DNA of 58,451 nt, from the NCBI RefSeq assembly GCF_014640675.1, contig NZ_BMHK01000021.1:224-58674 (forward strand), given 5' to 3'. The translations under genes and the position numbers were made by a program. Position 1 is the first letter of the stretch; each line of letters opens with the position of its first letter. The stretch comes from Novosphingobium endophyticum. Its GTDB lineage: Bacteria; Pseudomonadota; Alphaproteobacteria; Sphingomonadales; Sphingomonadaceae. The notes under the pieces were generated by a model. That model made no database searches, had not been told where the DNA came from, and saw only the letters and a list, made by a program, of their open reading frames with translations. Positions 25,408 through 35,723 of the stretch are shown piece after piece.

Positions 25408-26883
25408 TCACCCGCCGATATTCAGCGTGGTCATCATCTGGAATTCGCGCAGGCCCTCGATGCCGCGCTCTCGCCCGAGGCCGCTCATCCTGACGCCGCC
25501 GCCGCTGGCGTAGCTCGACATCAGCGCACCGTTGACGTTGACCGCGCCGCTGCGGATGCGCAGGCCGACTTCGAGCGACTTGACCTTGTCGGCGCCGTGG
25601 ACCCAGCCGGAGAGGCCAAACCGGGAATCGTTCGCCATTTCCACCGCATGGTCGAGGTCGCGGTAGCCAATGACGCCGACGACCGGCCCGAAGATCTCCT
25701 CCTGCGCGGCCGGGTTCCCGTTGTCCGGCAGGTCGAGAACGGTTGGTTCCCAGTAGAAGCCCTTGTCTAATCCCTCCGGTCTCCTGCCGCCGCATACCAC
25801 GCGCCCGCCCGCCTCGACGGCGGCGCGCGTGAAGTGCTCGCAGCGGTCGCGCTGGGCCGCGCTGATGACGGGGCCGAGCTGGGTCGCCGGATCGCTGGCA
25901 GGGCCGATCTTCACGCCCGCCAGCGCCTTGGCCATGCCTTCAAGCACTTCGGCCTTGCTCTCCTGCGGCACGAAGACGCGCGTGCCCAGCACGCAGCCCT
26001 GTCCCGCATGCGAGGTGCAGACCGAGTAGGCGGCCTGTGGCGCGCGCGCCACCGCATCGGGCAGGTAGATCTGCGCCGACTTGCCGCCCAGCTCCAGCAC
26101 CAGCCGCTTGAGCGTAGGCGCCGCCTGCGCGGCGACTTTCGTGCCGACGCTGGAGGAGCCGGTGAACGAAACCATGTCCACACGCGGATCGGTGGTCATC
26201 GCGATACCGCCTTCCAGCCCGTCCTCCGTGATCACGTTGAGCACGCCCTTGGGCAGGCCCGCCTCGTCGGCGGCCTCGGCGAAGATCATTGCCGAAAGGG
26301 GGGTCAGCGGGTTCGGCCGCAGGATCACCGTATCGCCCGCCATCAGCGCCGGGACGACCTTCCAGAACGCGGTATAGAACGGCACGTTGTAGGCCGGGAT
26401 CGCCGAAACCACGCCCAGCGGCGAGTACCGCTTGAGACTCTGGACGACGAAGTGGGCATTGACCCGCTCGTGCAGGGGCAGCGGGTTTTCCTCGATCTCC
26501 GGAAGGCGCAGGAACAGCTCGATGATCTCGTCCGTCATCCTGAGCGGCGCGTGGACTTGCGCGCCCATGACTGTAGAGGACACAGGGCAACCCGCCTCCA
26601 GGATCGCCAGTTCCCTGAGCCGGCCCGCCGCCTTGCGCAGCGCTTCGCCATAGCGCGTCATGATCGCGGCGCGCTCCTTCATCGAGAGGCCGGGCCATAC
26701 GCCCTCGTCGAAGACGCGCCGCGCCGCCGCGATGGCACCGTCGACTTGCGCGCCGCTCGCGCCTGTCAGCCTCGCGACGCAGCTTTCGTCCGAGGGGTTC
26801 TCGACCGTGAAGGCCTTTCCTTCGCCCTTGACGAAGGCGCCATCAATGTAGCCAGCGTAGTCCGTCGTCCTTCTCCACCTCAA
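25408..26883 (-). CDS. NAD(P)-dependent aldehyde dehydrogenase
   Basis: About 491 residues. SFTGSSSVGTKVA near 230, LVLELGGKSAQIYLPDA near 255 (catalytic Glu) and SHAGQGCVLGTRVFVP near 290 (nucleophilic Cys) define the ALDH core, and EEIFGPVVGVIGY near 385 the later conserved motif. The start is unclear: no ATG or GTG stands near the conserved N-terminus DYAGYIDGAFVKGEG, so I use TTG 26883; the reading frame is open further upstream but that part is not ALDH-like. It leads the P450 operon and oxidises an aldehyde to the acid that could feed the acyl-CoA synthetase. Confidence 0.87.
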   Translation of the reverse strand: MRWRRTTDYAGYIDGAFVKGEGKAFTVENPSDESCVARLTGASGAQVDGAIAAARRVFDEGVWPGLSMKERAAIMTRYGEALRKAAGRLRELAILEAGCPVSSTVMGAQVHAPLRMTDEIIELFLRLPEIEENPLPLHERVNAHFVVQSLKRYSPLGVVSAIPAYNVPFYTAFWKVVPALMAGDTVILRPNPLTPLSAMIFAEAADEAGLPKGVLNVITEDGLEGGIAMTTDPRVDMVSFTGSSSVGTKVAAQAAPTLKRLVLELGGKSAQIYLPDAVARAPQAAYSVCTSHAGQGCVLGTRVFVPQESKAEVLEGMAKALAGVKIGPASDPATQLGPVISAAQRDRCEHFTRAAVEAGGRVVCGGRRPEGLDKGFYWEPTVLDLPDNGNPAAQEEIFGPVVGVIGYRDLDHAVEMANDSRFGLSGWVHGADKVKSLEVGLRIRSGAVNVNGALMSSYASGGGVRMSGLGRERGIEGLREFQMMTTLNIGG

Positions 26884-26890
26884 ATTCGCT

Positions 26891-26912
26891 ATTACGAATA
26901 TTTTTTCGTTAT
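26891..26912. promoter_or_regulatory. Inverted repeat in the divergent ALDH promoter
   Basis: ATTACGAA-TATTTT-TTCGTTAT is an inverted repeat (7 of 8 arm positions) in the only AT-rich part of the 213-bp gap between two divergent ALDH genes. It overlaps ATTCG-CTATTA-CGAAT (26884-26899), whose ends have T-N11-A spacing as in LysR sites. The rest of the gap up to 27096 is GC-rich and shows no other signal. Confidence 0.5.
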
Positions 26913-27096
26913 GTGGATGGTATCCGCACGCCGGCCTCGCGTCAATGCGCAGATGCGATGCCGGGATGGCGATGTTCGCAGTGCCACCGGCTTCGCATGG
27001 CGGCGAGCGGTTGCCACCTTGGCCGGGCAATCCTATGCGGGGCAGCGAAGGAGCGGTTCCGCAGGGCGGAGCCGGGAGACCAGGGAACCTCACGCG

Positions 27097-28551
27097 ATGG
27101 CCTACACCGACTTCCTCAAGCAGCAGTGCTACATCGACGGCAGGTGGTGCGACGCGGATTCGGGCGCCACTTTCGACGTGACCGATCCGGGCAGCGGCAA
27201 GGCGCTTGGCACCGTACCGAAGATGGGCAAGGCCGAGACCGCCCGCGCCATCGACGCCGCTGAAGCCGCGCTCCCGGCCTGGCGGGCGAAAACCGCGGGC
27301 GAGCGCTCCAGGCTGATGCGCAGGCTCTACGACCTGATGATGCAGCACCAGGACGATCTCGGCGAACTGCTCAGCCGCGAGCAGGGCAAGCCCTTCGCCG
27401 AAGGCAAAGGCGAGATCGCCTATGGCGCCGGCTTCATCGAATGGTTCGCCGAAGAGGGCAAGCGCGCCTATGGAGACGTCATTCCCGGCCACGCGGCGGA
27501 CCGCCGCATCGTCGTTATCAAGCAGCCGGTCGGCGTCGTCGGCGCGATCACGCCCTGGAACTTCCCCAATGCGATGATCACCCGCAAGCTAGGGCCGGCG
27601 CTGGCGGCAGGCTGCACGATCGTCATCAAGCCTGCCTCGGCCACCCCCTATTCGGCCCTCGCCATCGCCGCGCTGTGCGAAATGGCGGGCATTCCGGCAG
27701 GCGTGGTCAATGTCGTGACCGGCAGCGCGGGACAGATCGGCTCCGAACTCACCGGCAATCCCAAGGTCGCCAAGATCACGTTCACCGGATCGACCGAGAT
27801 CGGCCGCGAGCTGCTGAAGGAATCGGCCGAGACGATCAAGAAGTGCTCGATGGAGCTGGGCGGCAATGCACCGTTCCTGGTCTTCGACGATGCCGATGTC
27901 GATGCCGCGGTCGATGGCGCGATGATCTCCAAGTACCGAAATGGGGGCCAGACCTGCGTATGCACCAACCGCTTCTATGTGCAGGACGGCGTCTATGACG
28001 AATTCGTCGAAAAGCTCGCCGCGCGCGTTTCGGCGATGAAGGTCGGCTACGGCATGGATGGAGGCACCGACATCGGACCGCTGATCGACGAGAAGGCGGT
28101 CGAGAAAGTGGAGGAGCACCTGCGGGACGCGCTCGATGGCGGCGCGAAGATCCTCGCAGGCGGCTCGCGCAACGAGCGCGGCGGTTCCTACTTCAATCCC
28201 ACCGTGATCGCCGGCGTGAAGCCGGATATGAAGCTGGCGCAAGAGGAGACCTTCGGTCCCCTCGCCGGCGTGATTCGCTTCACGGACGAAGCCGATGCCA
28301 TTGCCATGGCCAACGACACCGAATTCGGCCTCGCCAGCTACTTCTACGCACGCGACCTCAGCCGCGTATGGCGCGTTGCCGAAGCACTGGAAGCGGGCAT
28401 GGTAGGGATCAACACCGGCCTGATCTCCACCGAAGTCGCGCCCTTCGGCGGCGTCAAGCAATCGGGCCTCGGGCGCGAGGGATCGCACTACGGCCTCGAC
28501 GACTATATGGAGGTCAAATACCTCTGCATGGGCATCCAGCCCAGCGCCTGA
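27097..28551 (+). CDS. gabD: Succinate-semialdehyde dehydrogenase-type ALDH (GabD-like)
   Basis: 484 residues, the usual GabD length. TPWNFPNAMITRKLGPALAA near 150-170, FTGSTEIGREL near 228, MELGGNAPFLVFDDADVD near 250 and the double-cysteine motif GGQTCVCTNRFYV with Cys287 and Cys289 are characteristic of NAD(P)-dependent succinate-semialdehyde dehydrogenases. It oxidises succinate semialdehyde or a related semialdehyde. It is divergent from the P450-operon ALDH and followed by an SDR 199 bases downstream. In a catabolic island a C4 or C5 semialdehyde product of ring cleavage is as likely a substrate as GABA-derived semialdehyde. Confidence 0.88.
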   Translation: MAYTDFLKQQCYIDGRWCDADSGATFDVTDPGSGKALGTVPKMGKAETARAIDAAEAALPAWRAKTAGERSRLMRRLYDLMMQHQDDLGELLSREQGKPFAEGKGEIAYGAGFIEWFAEEGKRAYGDVIPGHAADRRIVVIKQPVGVVGAITPWNFPNAMITRKLGPALAAGCTIVIKPASATPYSALAIAALCEMAGIPAGVVNVVTGSAGQIGSELTGNPKVAKITFTGSTEIGRELLKESAETIKKCSMELGGNAPFLVFDDADVDAAVDGAMISKYRNGGQTCVCTNRFYVQDGVYDEFVEKLAARVSAMKVGYGMDGGTDIGPLIDEKAVEKVEEHLRDALDGGAKILAGGSRNERGGSYFNPTVIAGVKPDMKLAQEETFGPLAGVIRFTDEADAIAMANDTEFGLASYFYARDLSRVWRVAEALEAGMVGINTGLISTEVAPFGGVKQSGLGREGSHYGLDDYMEVKYLCMGIQPSA

Positions 28552-28631
28552 TCCGGTGCGCCCGGACCAGGTGGAAAGCGGGCCCGCCGGCCAGGATCGG
28601 CCGCGCGGCCCTGCCGAAGCACTGCGCCTTA

Positions 28632-28654
28632 CCGGGGCGCATATCGCGCCCCGG
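28632..28654. terminator. GC-rich hairpin after the GabD-like gene
   Basis: CCGGGGCGC-ATATC-GCGCCCCGG, a perfect 9-bp stem with 5-base loop, 80 bases after the stop. No T-run follows, so it is at best a weak or Rho-assisted terminator, or an attenuating structure before the SDR gene. Confidence 0.4.
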
Positions 28655-28750
28655 CGAAGACTGAACATGTGCTCCAGATTCCGGCTTCCGCACGCGCGCG
28701 TTCTCGCCTAGCCATTTCCGACCCACTGGAAACGACCGGGAGAGAACATC

Positions 28751-29500
28751 ATGAGCTACAAAGTTGCCCTCGTCACGGGCGCTGCGGCCGGGATCGGCGC
28801 CGCCTGTGCCAAGCGTCTTGCCGGGGACGGCGTCGCGGTCGGCGTGCTCGATCTCGACGAAGAGCGCTGCGCCGATACGGTGAAAGCGATCAAGGACGCA
28901 GGGGGCAAGGCAATCGCACTGGGCGCCGACGTTTCCAACCGCGCTTCGGTCAGGGCGGCGGTCGAGAAATGCCGCGAAGCGCTCGGCCCGATCACGATTC
29001 TCGTCAACAACGCCGGCGTCACCGACTTCACGCCTTTCGAGGAGCTGACCGACGAGCGCTGGGATTTCATCTTTGCCGTCAACATGCGCGGCCCCTTCAT
29101 CGTCACGCAGGAATGCCTGCCCGACATGAAGTCCGCCGGCTGGGGCCGCATCGTCAACATTTCCTCTTCCAGCGCGCAGACCGGTGCGATCAACATGATC
29201 CCCTACAGCTCGTCCAAGGGCGCGATGGTGACGATGACCCGTTCGATGGCACAGGAATTCGGGCCCTACGGCATCACCGTGAACAACATTCCGCCCGGCT
29301 CGGTGATGGGCACAATCATGTCCGAGGCCAACCGCGAGCGGTTCCAGATTCCAACCGAGGTACTACAAAAATCCGTCCCGGTTCGCCGTCTGGGTGAGCC
29401 CGACGACATCGCCAATGCCTGCTCCTGGCTGTGCAACGAGGCCACCGGCTACGTCACCGGGCAGACCATCGGGGTCAACGGCGGCCGCGTCGTCACCTGA
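28751..29500 (+). CDS. SDR-family oxidoreductase (FabG-like)
   Basis: 249 residues, the FabG-type length. TGAAAGIGAACAKRL near 10-24 binds NAD(P), LVNNAGVTDF near 86, and Tyr-Lys are in YSSSKGAM near 152-159 with Ser in ISSSSAQTG. The ending TGYVTGQTIGVNGGRVVT is standard. GGGAGAG lies seven bases before the ATG. It may be transcribed with the GabD-like gene or from its own promoter in the 199-bp gap. A hairpin terminator-like element follows at 29582. Confidence 0.88.
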   Translation: MSYKVALVTGAAAGIGAACAKRLAGDGVAVGVLDLDEERCADTVKAIKDAGGKAIALGADVSNRASVRAAVEKCREALGPITILVNNAGVTDFTPFEELTDERWDFIFAVNMRGPFIVTQECLPDMKSAGWGRIVNISSSSAQTGAINMIPYSSSKGAMVTMTRSMAQEFGPYGITVNNIPPGSVMGTIMSEANRERFQIPTEVLQKSVPVRRLGEPDDIANACSWLCNEATGYVTGQTIGVNGGRVVT

Positions 29501-29581
29501 CGGTTGCAGGCCGCGCGACGCTCGCGCAAAACCGATGCAGCCCGCGGCCGGAATAAAAAATTCCGCCTTTATAATACCAAA

Positions 29582-29607
29582 GGGCCGACGATTTGCACCG
29601 TCGGCCC
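29582..29607. terminator. Hairpin between convergent SDR and ppa genes
   Basis: GGGCCGACG-ATTTGCAC-CGTCGGCCC, a perfect 9-bp stem. Read on the minus strand it is followed by TTTGGTATTATAAA, a weak U-tract, fitting termination of ppa; it may serve both convergent genes. Confidence 0.55.
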
Positions 29608-29661
29608 CCGTTCCACATGGGGGAGTGGAACTCGTGCTGTCAGCGCGACTCGAAGAGCCGC

Positions 29662-30198
29662 TCAGCGCGTAGTTGCATTATAGCGCTCAATGGCCTCGAG
29701 GACGATTTTCCGCGCCTCCTCGGCGTTACCCCACGTGCCGACTCTTACCCACTTTTCCTTTTCAAGGTCTTTATAGTGGGTGAAGAAATGCTCGATCTGG
29801 CTGAAGACGATCTCGGGAAGATCGGTCTTCTCCTTGACGTCGCTGTAGTACGGGAAGGTCGAATCCACCGGAACACAGACCAGTTTCTCGTCGCCGCCGT
29901 GCTCGTCCTCCAGATTGAGGACCGCGATCGGGCGGGCGCGCACGACGCAGCCCGGAATGAACGGTGAGCGCGCCACGACCAGCGCGTCGAGCGGATCGCC
30001 GTCGGGCGAAAGCGTGTGCGGAACGAAACCGTAATTGGCCGGATAGCGCATCGGCGTATGCAGGATGCGGTCGACGAAGAGCGCGCCCGAAGCCTTGTCG
30101 AACTCGTACTTGACCGGCTCACCGCCAGTAGGAACCTCGATGATGACGTTGAGGTTTTCCGGCGGATTCTCGCCGACGGGAATCATATCGATGCGCAT
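29662..30198 (-). CDS. ppa: Inorganic pyrophosphatase
   Basis: 178 residues, the size of the hexameric bacterial family I enzyme. It begins MRIDMIPVGENPPENLNVII and holds the signature DGDPLDALVV near residues 65-74 that binds the catalytic metals, plus YSDVKEKTDLP near 125. It hydrolyses pyrophosphate in the cytoplasm and drives biosynthetic reactions forward. It is monocistronic between the accessory region and the housekeeping block. Confidence 0.96.
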   Translation of the reverse strand: MRIDMIPVGENPPENLNVIIEVPTGGEPVKYEFDKASGALFVDRILHTPMRYPANYGFVPHTLSPDGDPLDALVVARSPFIPGCVVRARPIAVLNLEDEHGGDEKLVCVPVDSTFPYYSDVKEKTDLPEIVFSQIEHFFTHYKDLEKEKWVRVGTWGNAEEARKIVLEAIERYNATTR

Positions 30199-30308
30199 AC
30201 TCTTCCTTCTTGTGCAGAGCCGCGACTGTTAGGCAGGTGTGATTGTCGCGGGGCGCGACTTAGCCGCGCCCTTTTTGCACCGCAACAGGCGAATGGCCGG
30301 AGCCGGAT

Positions 30309-32240
30309 TTAATCGCGACGGGGCGAAAGCAGTCGATCGAGACCGCCTGCCTTGCCCGGCGTGGCCGATTCGAGCCAGGGCCAGCGCATGCCGCCGTGGT
30401 AGTCGACCGGCACGGTCATCACCTTTTCGCCGCGCTGCACCACGAACTGAAGCGGCTCCTTCCGGCCTTTCGCGTTCCGGATCGCCCTGGTCATGGCATC
30501 GGCCGACCAGACCGTGCCGTCGACCGCGACGATCTTCGCGCCGGTGACGATCCCGGCGTTGAAGGCCGGGCCATCCCAGATCACCCCGCTGACTTCCCCC
30601 TCCTTGCTCACCGTCATGCCCAGCGAATGCGTCAGGTCAAGGCTGCCGTACTTGTCGAAAAGAGCCTTGTCGTAAGAGTTGGGTTCGTCCTTGAAGACGA
30701 CCCTGTACCCGGCCTTCTCGATCCCGGCATAAGGCGCCGCGCGGCCCGGCTGGTAGATCCGCTCCTTGAGGAAGGCGGCCCAGTCGAACGGGTAAACCCC
30801 GTTCAGCGTCGCCACCACGTCATCGAACGTATAGCTCAGGGTTGGCCCCGTACCGTCGCGGTAGGAGAAGAAGGCCTTCGCGAAATCGTCGAGGCCCTTC
30901 CTGCCCCCGGTGCCCTGGCGGATCACCTGGTCGGCTTCCAGCCAGACCATCGCGCCTTCCCAGTAATAGTCCTCGCCGCGCGCCAGCGAGGCATAGGGCT
31001 TGGGCTTGCGCGCCGCGAAGACGGGATCGAAAGTGGTGTCCTCCACCGAACGCCAGCCGCGCCCCGGACTGGCCGCAAGCGCGGCGGCGGCGCGGGCGAT
31101 GGCGTCAAGCACGGTATCCTTCTGCTGAACGCCCGAGCGCGCCGCGAGCACCAGCCCCCAGAACTGCGTCTGCCCTTCGTAGACCCAGAGCAGATCGTCA
31201 CGCATCGGCGTGCGGTAGTCCGGTGTCCAGAGCCCGGCCGGGCGGCGGTACTTGCCGTTCCAGCTGTGCACCAGCTCGTGCGCCAGCACGTTGCGGTCCC
31301 AGTCGAGCGCCTTCCAGTCGACGAAATTGCGCGGCTCCAGCTGATTCTCGCTCGATTCGAGATGTTCGAGACCGATGCCGCCGATCCGGCTCGAAAGCGC
31401 GACGAGAAAGTCATAGTGATCGAAAGGCGCCTTGCCGAACAGGACGAGCGCCTGATCGACAAGCTCGCGCAGCTTGCCGAGGTTGTCAGGCGCCAGTTCG
31501 AGCAGTTCGGGCGTGTCGGCCACCGTTTCCATCGCAACGTCGTGACCGAGGTCGAACTTGCGGAAATAGGCGCCCGCGAAGATCGGGGAATCGACCAGCT
31601 CCTCATAGTCCGTCTCGGCCCAGCTCCAGCGATTTGCGCTGTTCGTCTGGCCATCGAGCGAAGTGCCCGGCGTCCAGCCCCTGGGCAGGGTCACGCTGGG
31701 GCGGATCCGGATCCGGCCGACGTAATGGCCGGCGGGGTAGAGGCTCATCTTCTCCCACTGCAGGTTGAGCATGTCCGGCGTCATCGTCACGCGCCCCTCG
31801 GAAGGCTGCAACGGCGAAGTATGGACGAAGCGGGCGACAAGCTGGCGCGCACCGGCCGGCAGGTCGACATGGAAGGCATGGACCTCGACCGGGTCACGCC
31901 GCCAGGTCACGGGCTTGCCGTCGACCGTGAAGCGCAGGTCGACCAGCTCGGCAAGCGGCCCGCGCGGCCCATGATTGCCGGGCAGCCACTGCGGGAACAG
32001 CAGCGTCAGGTTCCGCGTGCCGGGCGCAAGCGGAATGGTCTCGGTCACCTTGTAGGCGGCGCGCGTGGTGTCGCCGGCATCGATGTCGAGTTGGATCGTC
32101 CCGCCGGGCCAGGGCGTGTCCGCCGCGTCCGGGATCGCCGGGCTGGTCATTTCCGGCCGCGCGGGCTCGGCGGCGAATACCGGAGCCGTGGTCAAGGAAA
32201 GGGAGGCAAGGAGCGTCGCAACCGCGGAAAGACTTTTCAT
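30309..32240 (-). CDS. M61-family metallopeptidase with PDZ domain
   Basis: About 643 residues from ATG 32240 ([20 protein letters not shown]), which starts a good signal peptide; ATG 32258 is an alternative. The M61 zinc site is [18 protein letters not shown], and [21 protein letters not shown] before it is family-typical. The last third has a PDZ domain ([17 protein letters not shown] near 570). Relatives are periplasmic glycyl aminopeptidases that remove N-terminal Gly or Ala. Downstream of it lies ppa, and the divergent hisS starts 90 bases away. Confidence 0.9.
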   Translation of the reverse strand: MKSLSAVATLLASLSLTTAPVFAAEPARPEMTSPAIPDAADTPWPGGTIQLDIDAGDTTRAAYKVTETIPLAPGTRNLTLLFPQWLPGNHGPRGPLAELVDLRFTVDGKPVTWRRDPVEVHAFHVDLPAGARQLVARFVHTSPLQPSEGRVTMTPDMLNLQWEKMSLYPAGHYVGRIRIRPSVTLPRGWTPGTSLDGQTNSANRWSWAETDYEELVDSPIFAGAYFRKFDLGHDVAMETVADTPELLELAPDNLGKLRELVDQALVLFGKAPFDHYDFLVALSSRIGGIGLEHLESSENQLEPRNFVDWKALDWDRNVLAHELVHSWNGKYRRPAGLWTPDYRTPMRDDLLWVYEGQTQFWGLVLAARSGVQQKDTVLDAIARAAAALAASPGRGWRSVEDTTFDPVFAARKPKPYASLARGEDYYWEGAMVWLEADQVIRQGTGGRKGLDDFAKAFFSYRDGTGPTLSYTFDDVVATLNGVYPFDWAAFLKERIYQPGRAAPYAGIEKAGYRVVFKDEPNSYDKALFDKYGSLDLTHSLGMTVSKEGEVSGVIWDGPAFNAGIVTGAKIVAVDGTVWSADAMTRAIRNAKGRKEPLQFVVQRGEKVMTVPVDYHGGMRWPWLESATPGKAGGLDRLLSPRRD

Positions 32241-32330
32241 GGGACAGGGGTTTGGCAACCGGCGCGCCGAAGCGCAACCGCCCCCGCCCGGTCTTCCCCC
32301 ACGGCGCCAATCGGGCTAAGCGCGCGCCTC

Positions 32331-33577
32331 ATGAGCAGCACACCACAGGCCATTCCCAAGCCGATCAGGGGAACCCAGGACATCTTCGGCGTCGATGCCG
32401 AGGCTTTCGCGCACGTCGTCGAAACCTTCGAGCGCGTGCGCAAGCTCTATCGCTTCCGCCGCATCGAGATGCCGGTCTTCGAAAAAACCGAGGTCTTCAG
32501 CCGCTCGATCGGCGAGACCACCGATGTGGTTTCCAAGGAAATGTACTCGTTCGAGGATCGCGGCGGCGATTCGCTCACCCTGCGCCCCGAGTTCACCGCC
32601 GGCATTGCGCGGGCCTATCTCACCAATGGCTGGAAACAGTACGCGCCGCTCAAGGTGGCGACGCACGGGCCGCTGTTCCGCTATGAACGCCCGCAGAAAG
32701 GCCGCTACCGCCAGTTCCACCAGCTCGACGCCGAAGTGATCGGCGCCGCAGAGCCGATGGCCGACGTGGAACTGCTGGTCATGGCGGACCAGCTCCTCAA
32801 GGACCTGGGCATTGCCGAGGGCGTGACGCTGCAACTCAACACGCTGGGCGACGCCGACAGCCGCGAGGCCTGGCGCGCCGCGCTGGTGGAATACTTCCGC
32901 GATCACCGGGCCTCGCTGAGCGAGGATTCGCAGGACCGGCTGGAGCGCAATCCCTTGCGCATCCTCGATTCCAAGGACCCGCGCGACAAGGCCTTCACCG
33001 AGGCGGCCCCGAAGATCGACGATTTCCTTTCGGGCGAGGCGCAGGACTTCTTCGGCGCGGTGACACAAGGGCTCGAGGCGGCCTCGGTGGACTACGTCCG
33101 CGCCCCGGCCCTTGTGCGCGGGTTGGACTACTACCGGCACACTGCTTTCGAATTCGTGACCGACCGGCTGGGCGCGCAGGGCACGGTGCTGGGCGGGGGG
33201 CGCTACGACGGGCTGATGGAAGCGCTGGGCGGGCCGGAGACGCCAGCGGTCGGCTGGGCGGCGGGGATCGAGCGGCTGGCGATGCTGGTGGGCGCACGGA
33301 ACGACACGCCACTTGATGTTGCCATCGCGGTGGAGGCTGATGAGCTCTTGAACGCTGCTATTAGAGCTGCTGCCGAATTGCGACGCGCTGGTTTCTCGGT
33401 TGAACTTGTAACCTTCGGCTCGCCGCGCAAGCGTTACGACAAAGCCGCCAAGCTGAATGCCGACCTTCTCGCCTCTATCCAGCTTCGTGACGGAAAGCCC
33501 GGCTACAGTTCTCGCACTCAGATTGACGACGCTCGCGAAGATGAGATCAATGCAGTTCTTTCGAAGCAAATCTATTT

Positions 33578-33581
<4 letters not shown>
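32331..33581 (+). CDS. hisS: Histidyl-tRNA synthetase
   Basis: 416 residues from ATG 32331 ([20 protein letters not shown]); the frame is open far upstream but that is antisense to the M61 gene. Class II motifs are clear: [20 protein letters not shown] (motif 1), [19 protein letters not shown] (motif 2), [15 protein letters not shown] and [14 protein letters not shown] with [13 protein letters not shown] (motif 3). The last 90 residues (from about 33312) should be the anticodon-binding domain but look divergent and have clearly lower GC at third codon positions than the rest. The stop overlaps prfA by four bases (GTGA). Confidence 0.93.
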
Positions 33582-34640
<1,059 letters not shown>

Positions 34641-34648
<8 letters not shown>

Positions 34649-35492
34649 GAACGCGGGGAATACGGTCGCCCAGGCCCTCCGCGAAGCCGCGCAAAGCCTC
34701 GGCGCGACCAGCGATACCGCGCGGCTCGACGCCGAAGTGCTGATGGCCCATGCTCTGGGCGCGACGCGCTCCGAAATGCTGCTGCGTCATATGAACGCTC
34801 CCGCGCCCGGCGGCTTCGCCGCGCTGGTCGCGCGCCGGGTGGCCCACGAACCGGTCGCCTACATCACCGGGACGCAGGAGTTCTACGGTCTGCCCTTCAG
34901 AGTCACGCCCGACGTGCTGATCCCGCGCGGCGATTCCGAAGTGCTGGTCGAGGCCGCGCTGGCCGCGAGGCCCGATGCGCGCGCGGTGCTCGACTGCGGC
35001 ACGGGTTCGGGCGCGTTGCTGCTGGCGGTGCTCTCCCACCGGCCGGACGCACGCGGCGTGGGCGTCGACTGCTCGCCCGGCGCCCTTGCGGTCGCGCGGG
35101 CCAATGCAGAGGCGCTGGGCCTCGCGGGACGGGTTCGCATGGTTCAGGCGGACTGGAACAAGCCGGGCTGGGCGGCAGACCTGGGCGGGCCGTTCAACCT
35201 TGTCCTCGCCAACCCGCCTTATGTCGAGAATGCGGCGCCGCTCGATCGGACGGTCCGTGCCTTCGAGCCGGCCAGCGCGCTTTTTTCCGGCCCCGAGGGG
35301 CTGGACGATTACCGCGTGCTGGTTCCGCAACTGCCCGGCCTGCTCGCTCCCGCCGGCGCCGCGCTGGTCGAGATCGGGCATGCCCAGGCCGACGCGGTAA
35401 GCGCGATAGGAAAGGCCGCAGGGCTCGATGCCCGTCTCCACCGCGACCTCGCCGGACGCGCGCGCGTCCTCGAATTTTCACCGGCGGCATAA
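34641..35492 (+). CDS. prmC: Release factor glutamine N5-methyltransferase
   Basis: 283 residues. The N-terminal helical domain (1-80) is followed by the AdoMet site [17 protein letters not shown] near 115-131 and the NPPY motif in [12 protein letters not shown] near 192-203, which binds the target glutamine. [20 protein letters not shown] is the family linker. It methylates the GGQ glutamine of RF1 and RF2. It overlaps prfA by eight bases, the classic arrangement. Confidence 0.95.
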
Positions 35493-35524
35493 GATTTCCC
35501 TTGGAATCGGCCGCCGGAATGCCT

Positions 35525-35658
35525 AAGCATGGATACGAACCAGTCCATGGACGAAGACTTCCCATGCTTGGTTCACCTCCACCATTTGCAAGCGGTGCAG
35601 CTTGGGGCGCCTCTGCACGGCAAATGGGGAAATCACGGCAATCGCAGTGATCCGTGAT
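35525..35658 (+). ncRNA. Hairpin-rich leader RNA upstream of the DUF4167 gene
   Basis: Three stems fill the 231-bp gap before the DUF4167 start: AAGCATGG/CCATGCTT (35525-35532 with 35562-35569), CCATTTGC/GCAAATGG plus GTGCAG/CTGCAC (35582-35627, a 14-bp stem with an asymmetric internal loop and 12-base loop), and ATCACGG/CCGTGAT (35632-35658). No T-run follows, so these are not simple terminators. A possible promoter is TTGGAA-N17-TAAGCA just upstream. It looks like a cis-acting structured leader; I cannot match it to a known RNA family. Confidence 0.5.
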
Positions 35659-35723
35659 CATGCGACGCAAGGCAATCCGCCCGGATACCCGGTCGGCAGC
35701 CAGGGGTTTTGAGGAAAATATCC

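Noticed and set aside
25834..27096. Plus-strand frame upstream of and continuous with the GabD-like gene
   Set aside because: Antisense to the first ALDH; GabD homology begins exactly at ATG 27097.
11919..29500. Interpretation of the carboxylase region as the leucine (liu) cluster
   Set aside because: Isovaleryl-CoA dehydrogenase, the crotonase-type hydratase and HMG-CoA lyase are absent, and the surrounding genes are oxidative enzymes not used in leucine breakdown.
30396..32330. Long plus-strand open frame continuous with hisS
   Set aside because: It is antisense to the M61 peptidase gene, has no family features, and hisS has a canonical start at 32331; the openness follows from high GC.
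35582..35627. Stem in the DUF4167 leader considered as a transcription terminator for prmC
   Set aside because: No T-run follows on either strand, and the stem has a large internal loop; a leader structure fits better.
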